Assembly (NCBI GenBank): GCA_903920455.1
Contig: CAIXLY010000007.1
Location: forward strand, 87,190-151,189
Reading direction: 5' to 3'
Length of the DNA: 64,000 nt
Source: an uncultured bacterium
GTDB taxonomy: Bacteria; Bacteroidota; Bacteroidia; Chitinophagales; Chitinophagaceae
The notes below the pieces were generated by a model, which was not told the DNA's origin, ran no database searches, and saw nothing but the letters and a program-made list of their open reading frames with translations. Positions within the stretch are counted from its first letter, which is position 1. Each line of letters opens with the position of its first letter. The translations under genes were made by a program, and so were the position numbers. Positions 39,381 through 48,932 of the stretch are shown here, in pieces.

Positions 39381-41534
39381 TTATTTTTTGAAGTCCCAAC
39401 TTATGGAACCAAGATTATCAGGCTTCCCCTTTTCAGCAGGAGATACAGTACCCTTTAGTTCGCCCTTTTTATTCCGTTTTACTGAAATTTTTCTCCAAGA
39501 GAAATCCCCTTTCTCATAATCAAATGTTTTTCCATCATCGTCATAGAGGTTATAATCAGATTCTTTATCGCCATAATGGCGAATGACGATATCGAACTTG
39601 CCATCAGAGACTGAAGAAACTGTTGCCATCGGAATAATCCCCCCATCACGAACAAATACAGGAATACGATCTAGACCCGGACTAACAGTAATCACCTGAC
39701 TCTCTCCCACCAGCTTGCCTGTAAAGAAATCATACCACTTGCCTTTTGGAAGCACTACTTCTCTTTTGGTCTCCCCAGTAAAAAGTGGGGCGATGAGCAG
39801 ATGATCTCCGACCATATACTGATCTTTGATTTCACGCTTCTTAGCCATTGCATATGGATTGTCGACAGAATTTAATTCACCAGTCTCAGACTTATCCTCT
39901 ACCGAAAAGCCATCAACCAAATTCATAGCCCGAAAAGGAGGCCTGCCATAAAAAGTATACTCTGCAAAGCAGGTATAGAGATAAGGAATCAACTGCATTC
40001 TAAGGTTGGCGACATCAGCAACTTGCTTCTCAACCTCCGGAAAAGACCAGGGCTTTGTACCATCCGCCCATGCATTGAGCATTGCCATTGGTGAAAAACA
40101 TACTGTTTGCATCCTACGCAACCATTCTTCTGCAGTTGCAGACCCACGTACTTCGGGAGTCCAAAGTGTTCCGATAAAAGAACTGTTGATCAACGCCGTA
40201 ATAAAATCTTTATGGCTATAATAGTCGTTATAAATTACAAATGGAAAGGATGTAGCTCCAGCATTAGAGGCCCTAACCAATCCATAGGTTCGCTTATTTT
40301 CTGCCCGATACAACTGAGTGAAATTCTTTTGCATCATTAATCCATAAGACTGCCTCATGATTTCTGAAGGAACGCCAGAGGGAAATCTTGTTACATCTGG
40401 CCATAGCCAAAAATCAAAACCATCATTCTCATCCATCTTAAAACCGCTAACTCCAAGATTCAAGAGATTATCCTTAAAATGCTTTCCAACCAATTGAGTG
40501 GCTTCTTTCATAGCATAATCAGGAACATAGCCAGTCCATACCGTATGAGAGGCAGTATAGGGCTTTAATGAACTGATTAATTTGCTGCTAGGCGCTACAT
40601 AGGGATTGATCCATAGGTTGGTATAAATGCCCTTGCCTTTTAATTTACTGATGAGGCCTTGAGGATCAGGAAATCTCTTCGTGTCCCACTCGTAGGTACA
40701 TGGATACGACTTGCTCTGCCATCCAGGTTCTAGTCCGATTACAGTAAGTGGAAATTTATGCTCTTCAAAGCCCCTCACTTCATTGAGCAAATCTTGATCG
40801 CTAAACAAGGTTGGAGTACGGTGCCAGAATCCTAATCCCCATTTTGGAGGAAGGCAACCACCACCCTGATAAAGATTAAACCTGCTGACTGCGTCAAGGG
40901 TAGTTGGGCCACCAAAAACATAAAGTTCAACTCCTTCGGCAGGGACCAACACTTCTACGTTATCGGAATAAGGAGAGGCAGACCACTGTGGATCTGAATT
41001 CCTATCGGTGGAGACTGGAGGATGCTTGCTATCTGCACGAACACCAGTACCTACCCATACATCAAGATACCGGGCAGAGTTGATGAATACTCCATATCCT
41101 TTTGAGGAAACATAAAAAGGAACAGGTGCATGCGTTCTTCCATTATCTATTCCATCATAATGGTCAACATGCAGTCTGAGAATACGTCCTCGCTGTTCAA
41201 CAGTTTTAAAATTTAAACCCAATCCAAATATCTTCTCTGCTTCATCAAGCGGAAAACGCAAATATGTTTTGCCATCATACAACTCAACCTTGATTTCATT
41301 TTCTTCGAGTGGAAAATCAACCGGCAACATGGCATTGATAGCAGAAGTTTTTGGGGCTACGCCTGAGACTGTCAGGAAATTCATAGCCTCTGGCCTACCT
41401 GCTTCGGCCTTCCAAACTCCGTTGGCGATTTTCTGCCATACCAATGGCATGGCTTGGGAATTGGCAGAGAGAGAAAAAGAAAATGAAAGAACAATAACTT
41501 GAGCAATGGCAAAAAAGCGTTTCCAAATTTTCAT
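39381..41534 (-). CDS. Glycoside hydrolase family 31 (alpha-glucosidase/xylosidase-like)
   Basis: GLGFWHRTPTLFSDQDLLNEVRGFEEHKFPLTVIGLEPGW, GVSGFKMDENDGFD (nucleophile region), MQLIPYLYTCFAEY. Confidence 0.9.
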   Translation of the reverse strand: MKIWKRFFAIAQVIVLSFSFSLSANSQAMPLVWQKIANGVWKAEAGRPEAMNFLTVSGVAPKTSAINAMLPVDFPLEENEIKVELYDGKTYLRFPLDEAEKIFGLGLNFKTVEQRGRILRLHVDHYDGIDNGRTHAPVPFYVSSKGYGVFINSARYLDVWVGTGVRADSKHPPVSTDRNSDPQWSASPYSDNVEVLVPAEGVELYVFGGPTTLDAVSRFNLYQGGGCLPPKWGLGFWHRTPTLFSDQDLLNEVRGFEEHKFPLTVIGLEPGWQSKSYPCTYEWDTKRFPDPQGLISKLKGKGIYTNLWINPYVAPSSKLISSLKPYTASHTVWTGYVPDYAMKEATQLVGKHFKDNLLNLGVSGFKMDENDGFDFWLWPDVTRFPSGVPSEIMRQSYGLMMQKNFTQLYRAENKRTYGLVRASNAGATSFPFVIYNDYYSHKDFITALINSSFIGTLWTPEVRGSATAEEWLRRMQTVCFSPMAMLNAWADGTKPWSFPEVEKQVADVANLRMQLIPYLYTCFAEYTFYGRPPFRAMNLVDGFSVEDKSETGELNSVDNPYAMAKKREIKDQYMVGDHLLIAPLFTGETKREVVLPKGKWYDFFTGKLVGESQVITVSPGLDRIPVFVRDGGIIPMATVSSVSDGKFDIVIRHYGDKESDYNLYDDDGKTFDYEKGDFSWRKISVKRNKKGELKGTVSPAEKGKPDNLGSISWDFKK

Positions 41535-41585
41535 TCGTATAATTTAAATAGCACTAAGGTTTAATAACAATAATTGTGAATGATT

Positions 41586-44516
41586 CTATTTCATTCCTAA
41601 CAAATACTCTGCAACATTGGCCAAATCATCGCCAGACATGCCCATTGATCCAGGATCAGGCATGAGTGACTTTGTCATCTTTTCACGGCTTTTGATATTG
41701 TCTTTAGGAATTGAATGTCTCTTGCCAGTTGCATCTTTCAACAACAGTGTTTTGCCGTCAGCCAAAAGAAATCCAAAAAAGGTTTCACCGTCTTTTGTAT
41801 TAATTAGCCAAGGCTCATAACCGAACACGATGGAAGCACTTGGATTGATGATGGCATCAAGCAAGGATTCACGATCATATTTTTGGTGGATTTGACTAAG
41901 ATCAGGACCAATCTCTCCGCCCTGCTCCCCTGCACGGTGGCAAGTTGCACAATGTTGAGTAAAGACCTGCTTTCCTTTAAGCGCATCAGGTTTTATTTTT
42001 TTTATGTCGGCGATGGAATACTTCATTCCACCAGCTCGCTTAAAGTAATTGCCTGCCTGAGTTCGAACTGTTTGATCTGGGTTTGTAAAAATTACTGCTT
42101 CAACGGCTGAATCAAGATCTGCAGGAAAAGTCTTGGCAGCCAACATTCCGATAATCATTTGTCCGCCTACCGAATCCTTTGCCATATACTCAGCAGTATT
42201 TTTTCTATCATCAAAAACAATAAGCTCATTTATTATTCTCTCTCTAGCAGCTTTCATTTCGGCTTTCTTCTTTTCCTTTCCTAAGTCCAATCCAATATTT
42301 TTCCAATCCAAATAAGTCATCCAATCATTGTCCTTTCTGAATGCAAGCCAATAATTGGCTTGCTCGGAAACATCCGTCAGGTTACTTTTTGAAAGACTCA
42401 GCATAGCTTCCGCGCCAGACTTGTCATGTACAAACCCCAATGCAGTAATGGCTTTTTTCCGCTCTGCTAAAGGTAAGGAAGGTGAATTTGCCCAGTTTTG
42501 TAATATATAAACAGCAGCAGCAGGATGAAGCCTCCACAACAATTGCGCATATGCTTCATTCCACTTTTCAGGTGATGCATTAATTTTTTCCCTAAACATG
42601 AAATTAAGCTCCGGCCATATGGCTTCATCATCATTTTCAAGTGCTTGTCCGATTGCCTCCAATAAATAAGGATCTTTCCCATCAAATGCTGCAACGATAG
42701 TCAACAGAGCCCCCTTCTTTTTCTTGAGTGGCAGATCTCTAATGGCAGTGACAATTTCTCTTTGTAAAAAGAGAGAAGGCCAAATCTCACCTTTAGACAA
42801 CTTAGGACGGCGCGAATCCATCGGTGTCAAAAAGAATTGATCGATCAGCTCAGCCATTTGATCTGTTGTATACACTCTTCGCAATGACCTCAAAGCTGCT
42901 GCGGCAATACGTGGCTCTTTGCTGTATAACAAAGAGTAGACCTCATCCTGCCCCTTCTTACCAAGCTGTGCGAGCAAACCAATAGCTCTGGCATGATGAT
43001 ATGGATTTTCTGAATTCATCAACGCTTTAACCGGATCGATTACTTTTTCACCCTGACTTTTCAATCGCTCAAAACCTTCATGACGAACGTTGACAGCAGG
43101 ATTTTTGAGGGCTTCGATTTGACCCTCAACAGTACTGAGGTCGATATTTGGAGTTTCCAGTTTTTTATTTCTAGGGGAGATGCGATAGATGCGGCCATGG
43201 CCCTTATTATCTTTCCTCTGATGACCGCCCACTACTGGATCATACCAATCAGCAATATACATTGCGCCGTCGGCACCAATCATCACATCACTTGGACGAA
43301 ACCATTTTGTAGTATCGATATCATTTGCCGCATCATACCATACATATCCTTTGTTGTCGGAAGGTAATGAGCTAATAAAGTTTTGACGCTTGCCAGCGAG
43401 AGCAAAGCCCGCACCGTTCAACTCTGGCTTGTAACCAAAAATAACATTGCGGCCAGCATCTGCACTCAACAGCATTCCGCGGTATTTCTCTCCCAATCCA
43501 TCTCCTTCATTTAGAACAATACCAGTTGGAGCTCCTGCACCACTATTATCACCAACCGGAATAACACCTGGATCTTCCTGATGCCAATGTGCAGTAAACA
43601 TATTTTGATCTGGTCGTTGATCAGCTTGCCATGACCTTGTGCCATCACTGCTGAAAAAACCTGCATTGCCACCCTCCATCAACCAACTAACACGGCATGT
43701 CACTACGCCATCATCATTATCATTCTGCCACATATCACCGTAGGAATCAACGGCTGTTTCATAGCTATTCCTGAATCCATGCCCCAGAACAGTGAGTCCT
43801 GTTCCGTCGGGATTAACACTTAGTTGCAGTCCGCCGACCCAAACTTTACCATCATCACTTTTTTGATTCCCCTCGTTTGTAAGATTGTAAGGTGTGCCCC
43901 CAGTATACAAGCTACCAGAACGGAGTGTCCAACCCGACTTGTCCGTTACCATATGAGGACCAGCATTACCCACATTGAAATAAATCTTGCCATCAGGTCC
44001 GAACACGCCGGAGTGCAAAGCATGATCATGATCCAATCCACCGAAGCCTGTCAGCAATATTTCTTTTTTATCTGCTTTATCGTCGCCATTCTCATCTGTA
44101 TATACGATGAGATTAGGAGAACATGATACGATCACTTTATTACCTACAACAGCTATACCGAGTGGCGAAACAAGGTCGCGGTCCTCAACGAAAACAGTCG
44201 ACTTGTCCGCCTTGCCATCTTTATCCGTATCCTCCAGAATGATCACCCTATCGCCATTTGCATGATGCAAGTCCTTGATGGAATCATTATTAAAATTCCT
44301 GTAGTTCACTGCTTCAGTGACCCATATTCTTCCCTTAAGATCCACATCCATGTTGGTAGGATTATAGAACATCGGACTTTCCGCCCAGAGCTCAACTTTT
44401 AAGTCGCCTGGAAGATATAGACCAAGAGGGTCTTTAGAAATGACATCATCATTTTTACAAGATGATGAGGCTACAACAATCAAAAAAATTAGGGTGATAT
44501 AATTCAATTTTTTCAT
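41586..44516 (-). CDS. Lipoprotein membrane-bound dehydrogenase-like beta-propeller + HEAT repeats + C-terminal c-type cytochrome
   Basis: Lipobox SSSC; LKVELWAESPMFYNPTNMDVDLKGRIWVTEAVNYR; HEAT-like middle; heme motif CATCH in GKQVFTQHCATCHRAGEQGGEIGPDLS. Confidence 0.88.
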   Translation of the reverse strand: MKKLNYITLIFLIVVASSSCKNDDVISKDPLGLYLPGDLKVELWAESPMFYNPTNMDVDLKGRIWVTEAVNYRNFNNDSIKDLHHANGDRVIILEDTDKDGKADKSTVFVEDRDLVSPLGIAVVGNKVIVSCSPNLIVYTDENGDDKADKKEILLTGFGGLDHDHALHSGVFGPDGKIYFNVGNAGPHMVTDKSGWTLRSGSLYTGGTPYNLTNEGNQKSDDGKVWVGGLQLSVNPDGTGLTVLGHGFRNSYETAVDSYGDMWQNDNDDGVVTCRVSWLMEGGNAGFFSSDGTRSWQADQRPDQNMFTAHWHQEDPGVIPVGDNSGAGAPTGIVLNEGDGLGEKYRGMLLSADAGRNVIFGYKPELNGAGFALAGKRQNFISSLPSDNKGYVWYDAANDIDTTKWFRPSDVMIGADGAMYIADWYDPVVGGHQRKDNKGHGRIYRISPRNKKLETPNIDLSTVEGQIEALKNPAVNVRHEGFERLKSQGEKVIDPVKALMNSENPYHHARAIGLLAQLGKKGQDEVYSLLYSKEPRIAAAALRSLRRVYTTDQMAELIDQFFLTPMDSRRPKLSKGEIWPSLFLQREIVTAIRDLPLKKKKGALLTIVAAFDGKDPYLLEAIGQALENDDEAIWPELNFMFREKINASPEKWNEAYAQLLWRLHPAAAVYILQNWANSPSLPLAERKKAITALGFVHDKSGAEAMLSLSKSNLTDVSEQANYWLAFRKDNDWMTYLDWKNIGLDLGKEKKKAEMKAARERIINELIVFDDRKNTAEYMAKDSVGGQMIIGMLAAKTFPADLDSAVEAVIFTNPDQTVRTQAGNYFKRAGGMKYSIADIKKIKPDALKGKQVFTQHCATCHRAGEQGGEIGPDLSQIHQKYDRESLLDAIINPSASIVFGYEPWLINTKDGETFFGFLLADGKTLLLKDATGKRHSIPKDNIKSREKMTKSLMPDPGSMGMSGDDLANVAEYLLGMK

Positions 44517-44548
44517 GAGTCTTGATTTCAATTATTTATTGGCAAAAG

Positions 44549-45418
44549 TTATTTGAAAATATTGCGCAGGTGAGCGAAGTTGTGTTTATAACTTTCAACT
44601 ATGCCCATATCACTGGGCTTGGCGTATTCAATCTGCATCCACCCATCGCCGTAGTATCCAATCTCATCGAGCGCGTTACCAATTCTTTGCCAATCCAAGG
44701 TGCCTTTGCCAAGCAGGAATCCATTCTCCTTCATGTGCAACTCACATATATTATCCTTCCCTAATAATTTCATTTCTTTATAGATATCATTGCCCGCATC
44801 TGTAGCATTGCGAAAATCATAATACACCTTAATTGCAGGCGAACCTACTTGCTGCATGATCTCCAGATGTTCCTCGGCAGTGAGATAAGATTCTATCCCC
44901 AAGGTGATTCCCATTTTTTCTGCTTTGGAAGCAACTCTTTTTAAACGCCTGACGGTTTCTGCTTTCCCTGCAGGATCATTTCTGAGATCGTTGCCATAAA
45001 AAAAGGCAAGTAAGATAACGGATACATCCAAGTTCTTAGCCACATCGATGCTATCAGACACCCACTCCTCAGCCCTTGGATCGGACTTATATGGGAACGT
45101 ATTGAGTTCTCCGATAGCAAGACTAGAAATTTTTACCCCTGTTGATTTTGACATCGAAAGATATTCCTGTTGCACGCTGTGTTGACGAAGGTGAAAGTTG
45201 TCACTTACACTACCCAAACTCACTTGTAAACCTTGAAGTCCAATTTCCTTGGCCAGTTCAAGTCCTGATACCTCTGCAGCTTTATCGATTGACCAGTCAC
45301 AAGCCCCAATTTTAAAACTTCTCTTCTTCATAAAATCCATGAAGGAGGCGGAGGGTGAGATTGCAGCACCTCCAAAGAGCAGAGCAGAATTTTTAATCAG
45401 TTGACGCCTAGTAGCCAT
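44549..45418 (-). CDS. Exported sugar phosphate isomerase/epimerase-like TIM-barrel protein
   Basis: Twin-arginine-like N-terminus MATRRQLIKNSALLFGGAAIS; GLQGLQVSLG, GIESYLTAEEHLEIM, VYYDFRNATDAG, ELHMKEN, QIEYAKP. Confidence 0.85.
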   Translation of the reverse strand: MATRRQLIKNSALLFGGAAISPSASFMDFMKKRSFKIGACDWSIDKAAEVSGLELAKEIGLQGLQVSLGSVSDNFHLRQHSVQQEYLSMSKSTGVKISSLAIGELNTFPYKSDPRAEEWVSDSIDVAKNLDVSVILLAFFYGNDLRNDPAGKAETVRRLKRVASKAEKMGITLGIESYLTAEEHLEIMQQVGSPAIKVYYDFRNATDAGNDIYKEMKLLGKDNICELHMKENGFLLGKGTLDWQRIGNALDEIGYYGDGWMQIEYAKPSDMGIVESYKHNFAHLRNIFK

Positions 45419-45471
45419 ATTTTAAATGCTTTAATAAATTACATAAGTGATATAAGTAAACGAGTCAAAAG

Positions 45472-46386
45472 TTACACTATTTTGAGACTAAAATCATCAA
45501 ACTCAACCGTTGGAATGCCTTGAAAACCAGAATCCCTGACAACAAATAATGATCCTGCAAGAGGCTGTTCAATCAACTGCTGCTCAGTCAATCCAACCTT
45601 TGCGGTGGTGATATACAAATCAGTTAAATCATCTCCTCCAAAAGTGCAAGAAGTAACACGATCAACTGGCAATGCAATAGAAAGTATTTTTATTCCAGTT
45701 GATGGATCCCATCGAGCAACCTGTGCTCCATCCCAATGGGCAATCCAGAGCATGCCCTCTGTATCAATCGTCATGCCATCAGGATAACCTTCATTGTTGG
45801 GAATCTGTATGACCGTTCTTTTATTCGTGATATTTCCTGTGGACACTTCGTAGTCATAGGCCACCACCTGAAATGTTGGGGTATCAATATAATAGAAGAT
45901 CTGATGATCAGGGCTCCAGGCTAATCCATTTGAAATGGTAACAGATTCAATTTTTTTAGAGCAGGTAATTTGATCATCAAACATATATACATGACCAGCA
46001 CCTTGATCTTCTGACATTGACATGGTACCAACCCAGAAACGTCCAAAAGGATCACACTTTCCATCATTGAATCGATTATCCATTAAATCCTGTTCAGGGC
46101 GTTGCAAGAATTGAATCTTACCCGTTGTCCTGTCAACATAGGACAAGCCAGACTTCAATGCTGCAAGATAATTTCCTTTTTTGGTGAGTGCGACAGCCCC
46201 GACAATGGACCCTAGTTCAATCATCCGATGCGATTGCTTTTTGGTGTCAAATTCGTGAATGATGCCATTTAAAATATCAATCCATGAAATGATTTTTCTA
46301 TTGGCATCCCAAACGGGCCCCTCGCCCAATAGGCATGTGTGGGGTAAAACAACTTCAGGATGATTATTAACGAAAGAATTATTCAT
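45472..46386 (-). CDS. SMP-30/gluconolactonase/LRE family protein
   Basis: LLGEGPVWD, NRFNDGKCDPFGRFWVGTM, SNGLAWSPDHQIFYYIDTP, YPDGMTIDTEGMLWIAHWDG. Confidence 0.93.
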   Translation of the reverse strand: MNNSFVNNHPEVVLPHTCLLGEGPVWDANRKIISWIDILNGIIHEFDTKKQSHRMIELGSIVGAVALTKKGNYLAALKSGLSYVDRTTGKIQFLQRPEQDLMDNRFNDGKCDPFGRFWVGTMSMSEDQGAGHVYMFDDQITCSKKIESVTISNGLAWSPDHQIFYYIDTPTFQVVAYDYEVSTGNITNKRTVIQIPNNEGYPDGMTIDTEGMLWIAHWDGAQVARWDPSTGIKILSIALPVDRVTSCTFGGDDLTDLYITTAKVGLTEQQLIEQPLAGSLFVVRDSGFQGIPTVEFDDFSLKIV

Positions 46387-46392
46387 ATGAAA

Positions 46393-47151
46393 CTAATACG
46401 GACTCGGACTAATGCTTGTCCATCCACCATCAATAATCAACGATTGTCCGGTTACATGTCTTGCCGCATCAGAGACAAAAAACAATGCAGCATTAGCAAT
46501 ATCTTCCACACTTGCCGGTCTGCCGATAGGTGTAATCCTTGACCAGGTCTTTTCATATTCCTTGTCTTCGAGCGTTCGCTCTGTCAGTGTTGCACCTGGT
46601 GCGATGGTATTCACGTTAATCTGTGATGAAGAAAGTTCTATCACCAAATTTTTTGCAAGCATCTCAATGGCAGCCTTACTCATCGCATAAGCTGCTAGTT
46701 TTTCATGCGCTTGGTGCCCGACAACAGAAGACATGAATAATAAACTACCACCAGTTTTTTGCAGTTGCATTTGCCTGGCAGCAGCTTGGGCGAGAAAGAA
46801 AGTTCCACCCAGATTCACTTGCATTACCCTATAGAAAGCTTCAGGGGTATAATTGATAAAGTCGCCAAACAACGTAACCCCAGCGTTTGCGATGATGATA
46901 TCCAATTTCCCAAACTTCGAAACAGCTGTTGCCACCATTTCGTCAATAATTTTTTGATCACTGGAATCTCCAGGCACCGCAACACAGACACCATACTGGT
47001 CATTAACAGTTGTTGCGGCATGAAGGGCAAGTTCGATATCCTGATCGTTTAACACAACAGATACTCCTGCCTCAGCAAGTTTTTTACAAATCTCAAGACC
47101 AATACCCTGGCCTGCCCCAGTTACAATAGCTACTTTTTTATCAAATGTCAT
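46393..47151 (-). CDS. SDR family oxidoreductase
   Basis: VTGAGQGIGLEI, NAGVTLFG, SSVVGHQ...YAMSKAA, LIIDGGWTS. Confidence 0.93.
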   Translation of the reverse strand: MTFDKKVAIVTGAGQGIGLEICKKLAEAGVSVVLNDQDIELALHAATTVNDQYGVCVAVPGDSSDQKIIDEMVATAVSKFGKLDIIIANAGVTLFGDFINYTPEAFYRVMQVNLGGTFFLAQAAARQMQLQKTGGSLLFMSSVVGHQAHEKLAAYAMSKAAIEMLAKNLVIELSSSQINVNTIAPGATLTERTLEDKEYEKTWSRITPIGRPASVEDIANAALFFVSDAARHVTGQSLIIDGGWTSISPSPY

Positions 47152-47170
47152 AACGCTCTCTTTATTTAAA

Positions 47171-48886
47171 CTAATGCGAATCTCTGGTTACTGCGCTGCC
47201 TGAAGATCCATTTAAAAAATCAAGATCGGCCCCCAAATGTGACTGCTGAACATGTTCTTGATAAAGCTTTACATATCCCCTCTTTACAAGCAGATGCGAG
47301 GGCTTCCATTGTTTTTTTCTTATAGCTAGTTCTTGATCGTCCACATGCAATTGAAGCAATCTAGACGCTACATCCAACTCAATCCAATCTCCATCCTTAA
47401 CGAGGGCCAATGTACCTCCGCAAGCTGCTTCTGGAGAAACATGAAGCACTACAGTACCAAATCCTGTGCCACTCATTCTTCCATCGGAAATTCTAATGAG
47501 GTCCTTCACCCCTTGATCCAATAATTTTTTTGGCAAGGCCATGTTTCCCACTTCAGGCATACCGGGATATCCGATAGGTCCAACATTCTTTAATACCAAA
47601 ATGCTGTTTTCATCAACGGGCAATTCGGGATCATCAATCCTTGCATGATAGTCTTCAATATTTTCAAAAACAACTGCCTTTCCCTTGTGCTTGAGCAGAT
47701 GTGCTGATGCTGCAGAGAGTTTTATTACTGCACCATGTTCACAGAGATTTCCTTTTACGATAGCTAAGCCAGACTCAGTTTTAAACGGATCATTCAATCC
47801 TCTTATGACATCATCATTATAACATTCAGCATCACTGTAATTTTCCTTGATCTGCTTTCCACTTACGGTAAGATGTGATTGCCTTAGGCGATCATGCAAT
47901 TCCTTCATCACTGCAGGGAGTCCGCCGGCATAATAAAAATCCTCCATGAAATACTCACCCGAGGGCTGTAGATTGGCGAGTAACGGGATGTTTTGAGACA
48001 ATGTATCAAAGTCTTCAATCGAAAGCGGTACTCCGATCCTACCGGCGATAGCCATGAGGTGAAGTACAAAATTTGTTGATCCGCCGATCGCTGCATTGAC
48101 CATGATGGCATTCTCAAAAGCCTCGCGGGTCAGTACATCAGAAAGTTTGATGTTCTCTTTTACCATCTCAACAATACGTTGCCCCGAGTATTGAGCAAGT
48201 ACTTTTCTTCTGCTGTCTGCTGCAGGGATAGCAGCATTTTCGGGCAATGACAATCCCAATGATTCAACCATGCATGCCATCGTAGATGCAGTGCCCATTA
48301 CCGCACAATGTCCTTGACTTCTGCACATGCAGGCTTCTGCAACGGTAAGTTCCTCCTGACTCATCTCGCCACTGCGTACAGCATCGTTGAACCTCCACAC
48401 ATCGCTTGTGCCAATGGATTTACCGCGATACTTTCCAGTAAGCATGGCGCCGCCTGAAACAACAATTGTGGGAAGATCAACACTACAAGCGCCCATCAAT
48501 AAGGAGGGTGTTGTTTTATCACAACCGCAAAGCAATACAACCCCATCCATTGGATTTGCACGGATAGACTCTTCCGTATCCATGCTGGCGAGGTTACGGA
48601 AAAGCATGGCTGTTGGCTTGATTAATGTTTCGCCAAGCGACATCACAGGAAACTCCAGAGGAAATCCTCCTGCGGCGATGACCCCTTTTTTTACAGACTC
48701 TGCGAGTTCTCGAAAATGCGCATTGCAGGGCGTGAATTCACTCCAGGTGTTGCAAATACCAATTACCGGCTTACCCCTAAATTCCTCATCGGGTATACCT
48801 TGGTTTTTCATCCATGCCCTGTAAATGAAACCGTCTTTGCCGGTTCTTCCGAACCATCCATGGCTTCTCAGTTCTTTTTTTTCCAT
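47171..48886 (-). CDS. IlvD/Edd family sugar-acid dehydratase
   Basis: GICNTWSEFTPCNAHFRELAE, LCGCDKTTPSLLMG, CMCRSQGHCAVMGTASTMACM, SDGRMSGTGFGTVVLHVSPEAACGG. Start at MEKKELRSHGWFG. Confidence 0.9.
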   Translation of the reverse strand: MEKKELRSHGWFGRTGKDGFIYRAWMKNQGIPDEEFRGKPVIGICNTWSEFTPCNAHFRELAESVKKGVIAAGGFPLEFPVMSLGETLIKPTAMLFRNLASMDTEESIRANPMDGVVLLCGCDKTTPSLLMGACSVDLPTIVVSGGAMLTGKYRGKSIGTSDVWRFNDAVRSGEMSQEELTVAEACMCRSQGHCAVMGTASTMACMVESLGLSLPENAAIPAADSRRKVLAQYSGQRIVEMVKENIKLSDVLTREAFENAIMVNAAIGGSTNFVLHLMAIAGRIGVPLSIEDFDTLSQNIPLLANLQPSGEYFMEDFYYAGGLPAVMKELHDRLRQSHLTVSGKQIKENYSDAECYNDDVIRGLNDPFKTESGLAIVKGNLCEHGAVIKLSAASAHLLKHKGKAVVFENIEDYHARIDDPELPVDENSILVLKNVGPIGYPGMPEVGNMALPKKLLDQGVKDLIRISDGRMSGTGFGTVVLHVSPEAACGGTLALVKDGDWIELDVASRLLQLHVDDQELAIRKKQWKPSHLLVKRGYVKLYQEHVQQSHLGADLDFLNGSSGSAVTRDSH

Positions 48887-48932
48887 TGGTACTAAAGTGA
48901 AATAACTCTTATGAATTGATTTAGGAATACGA

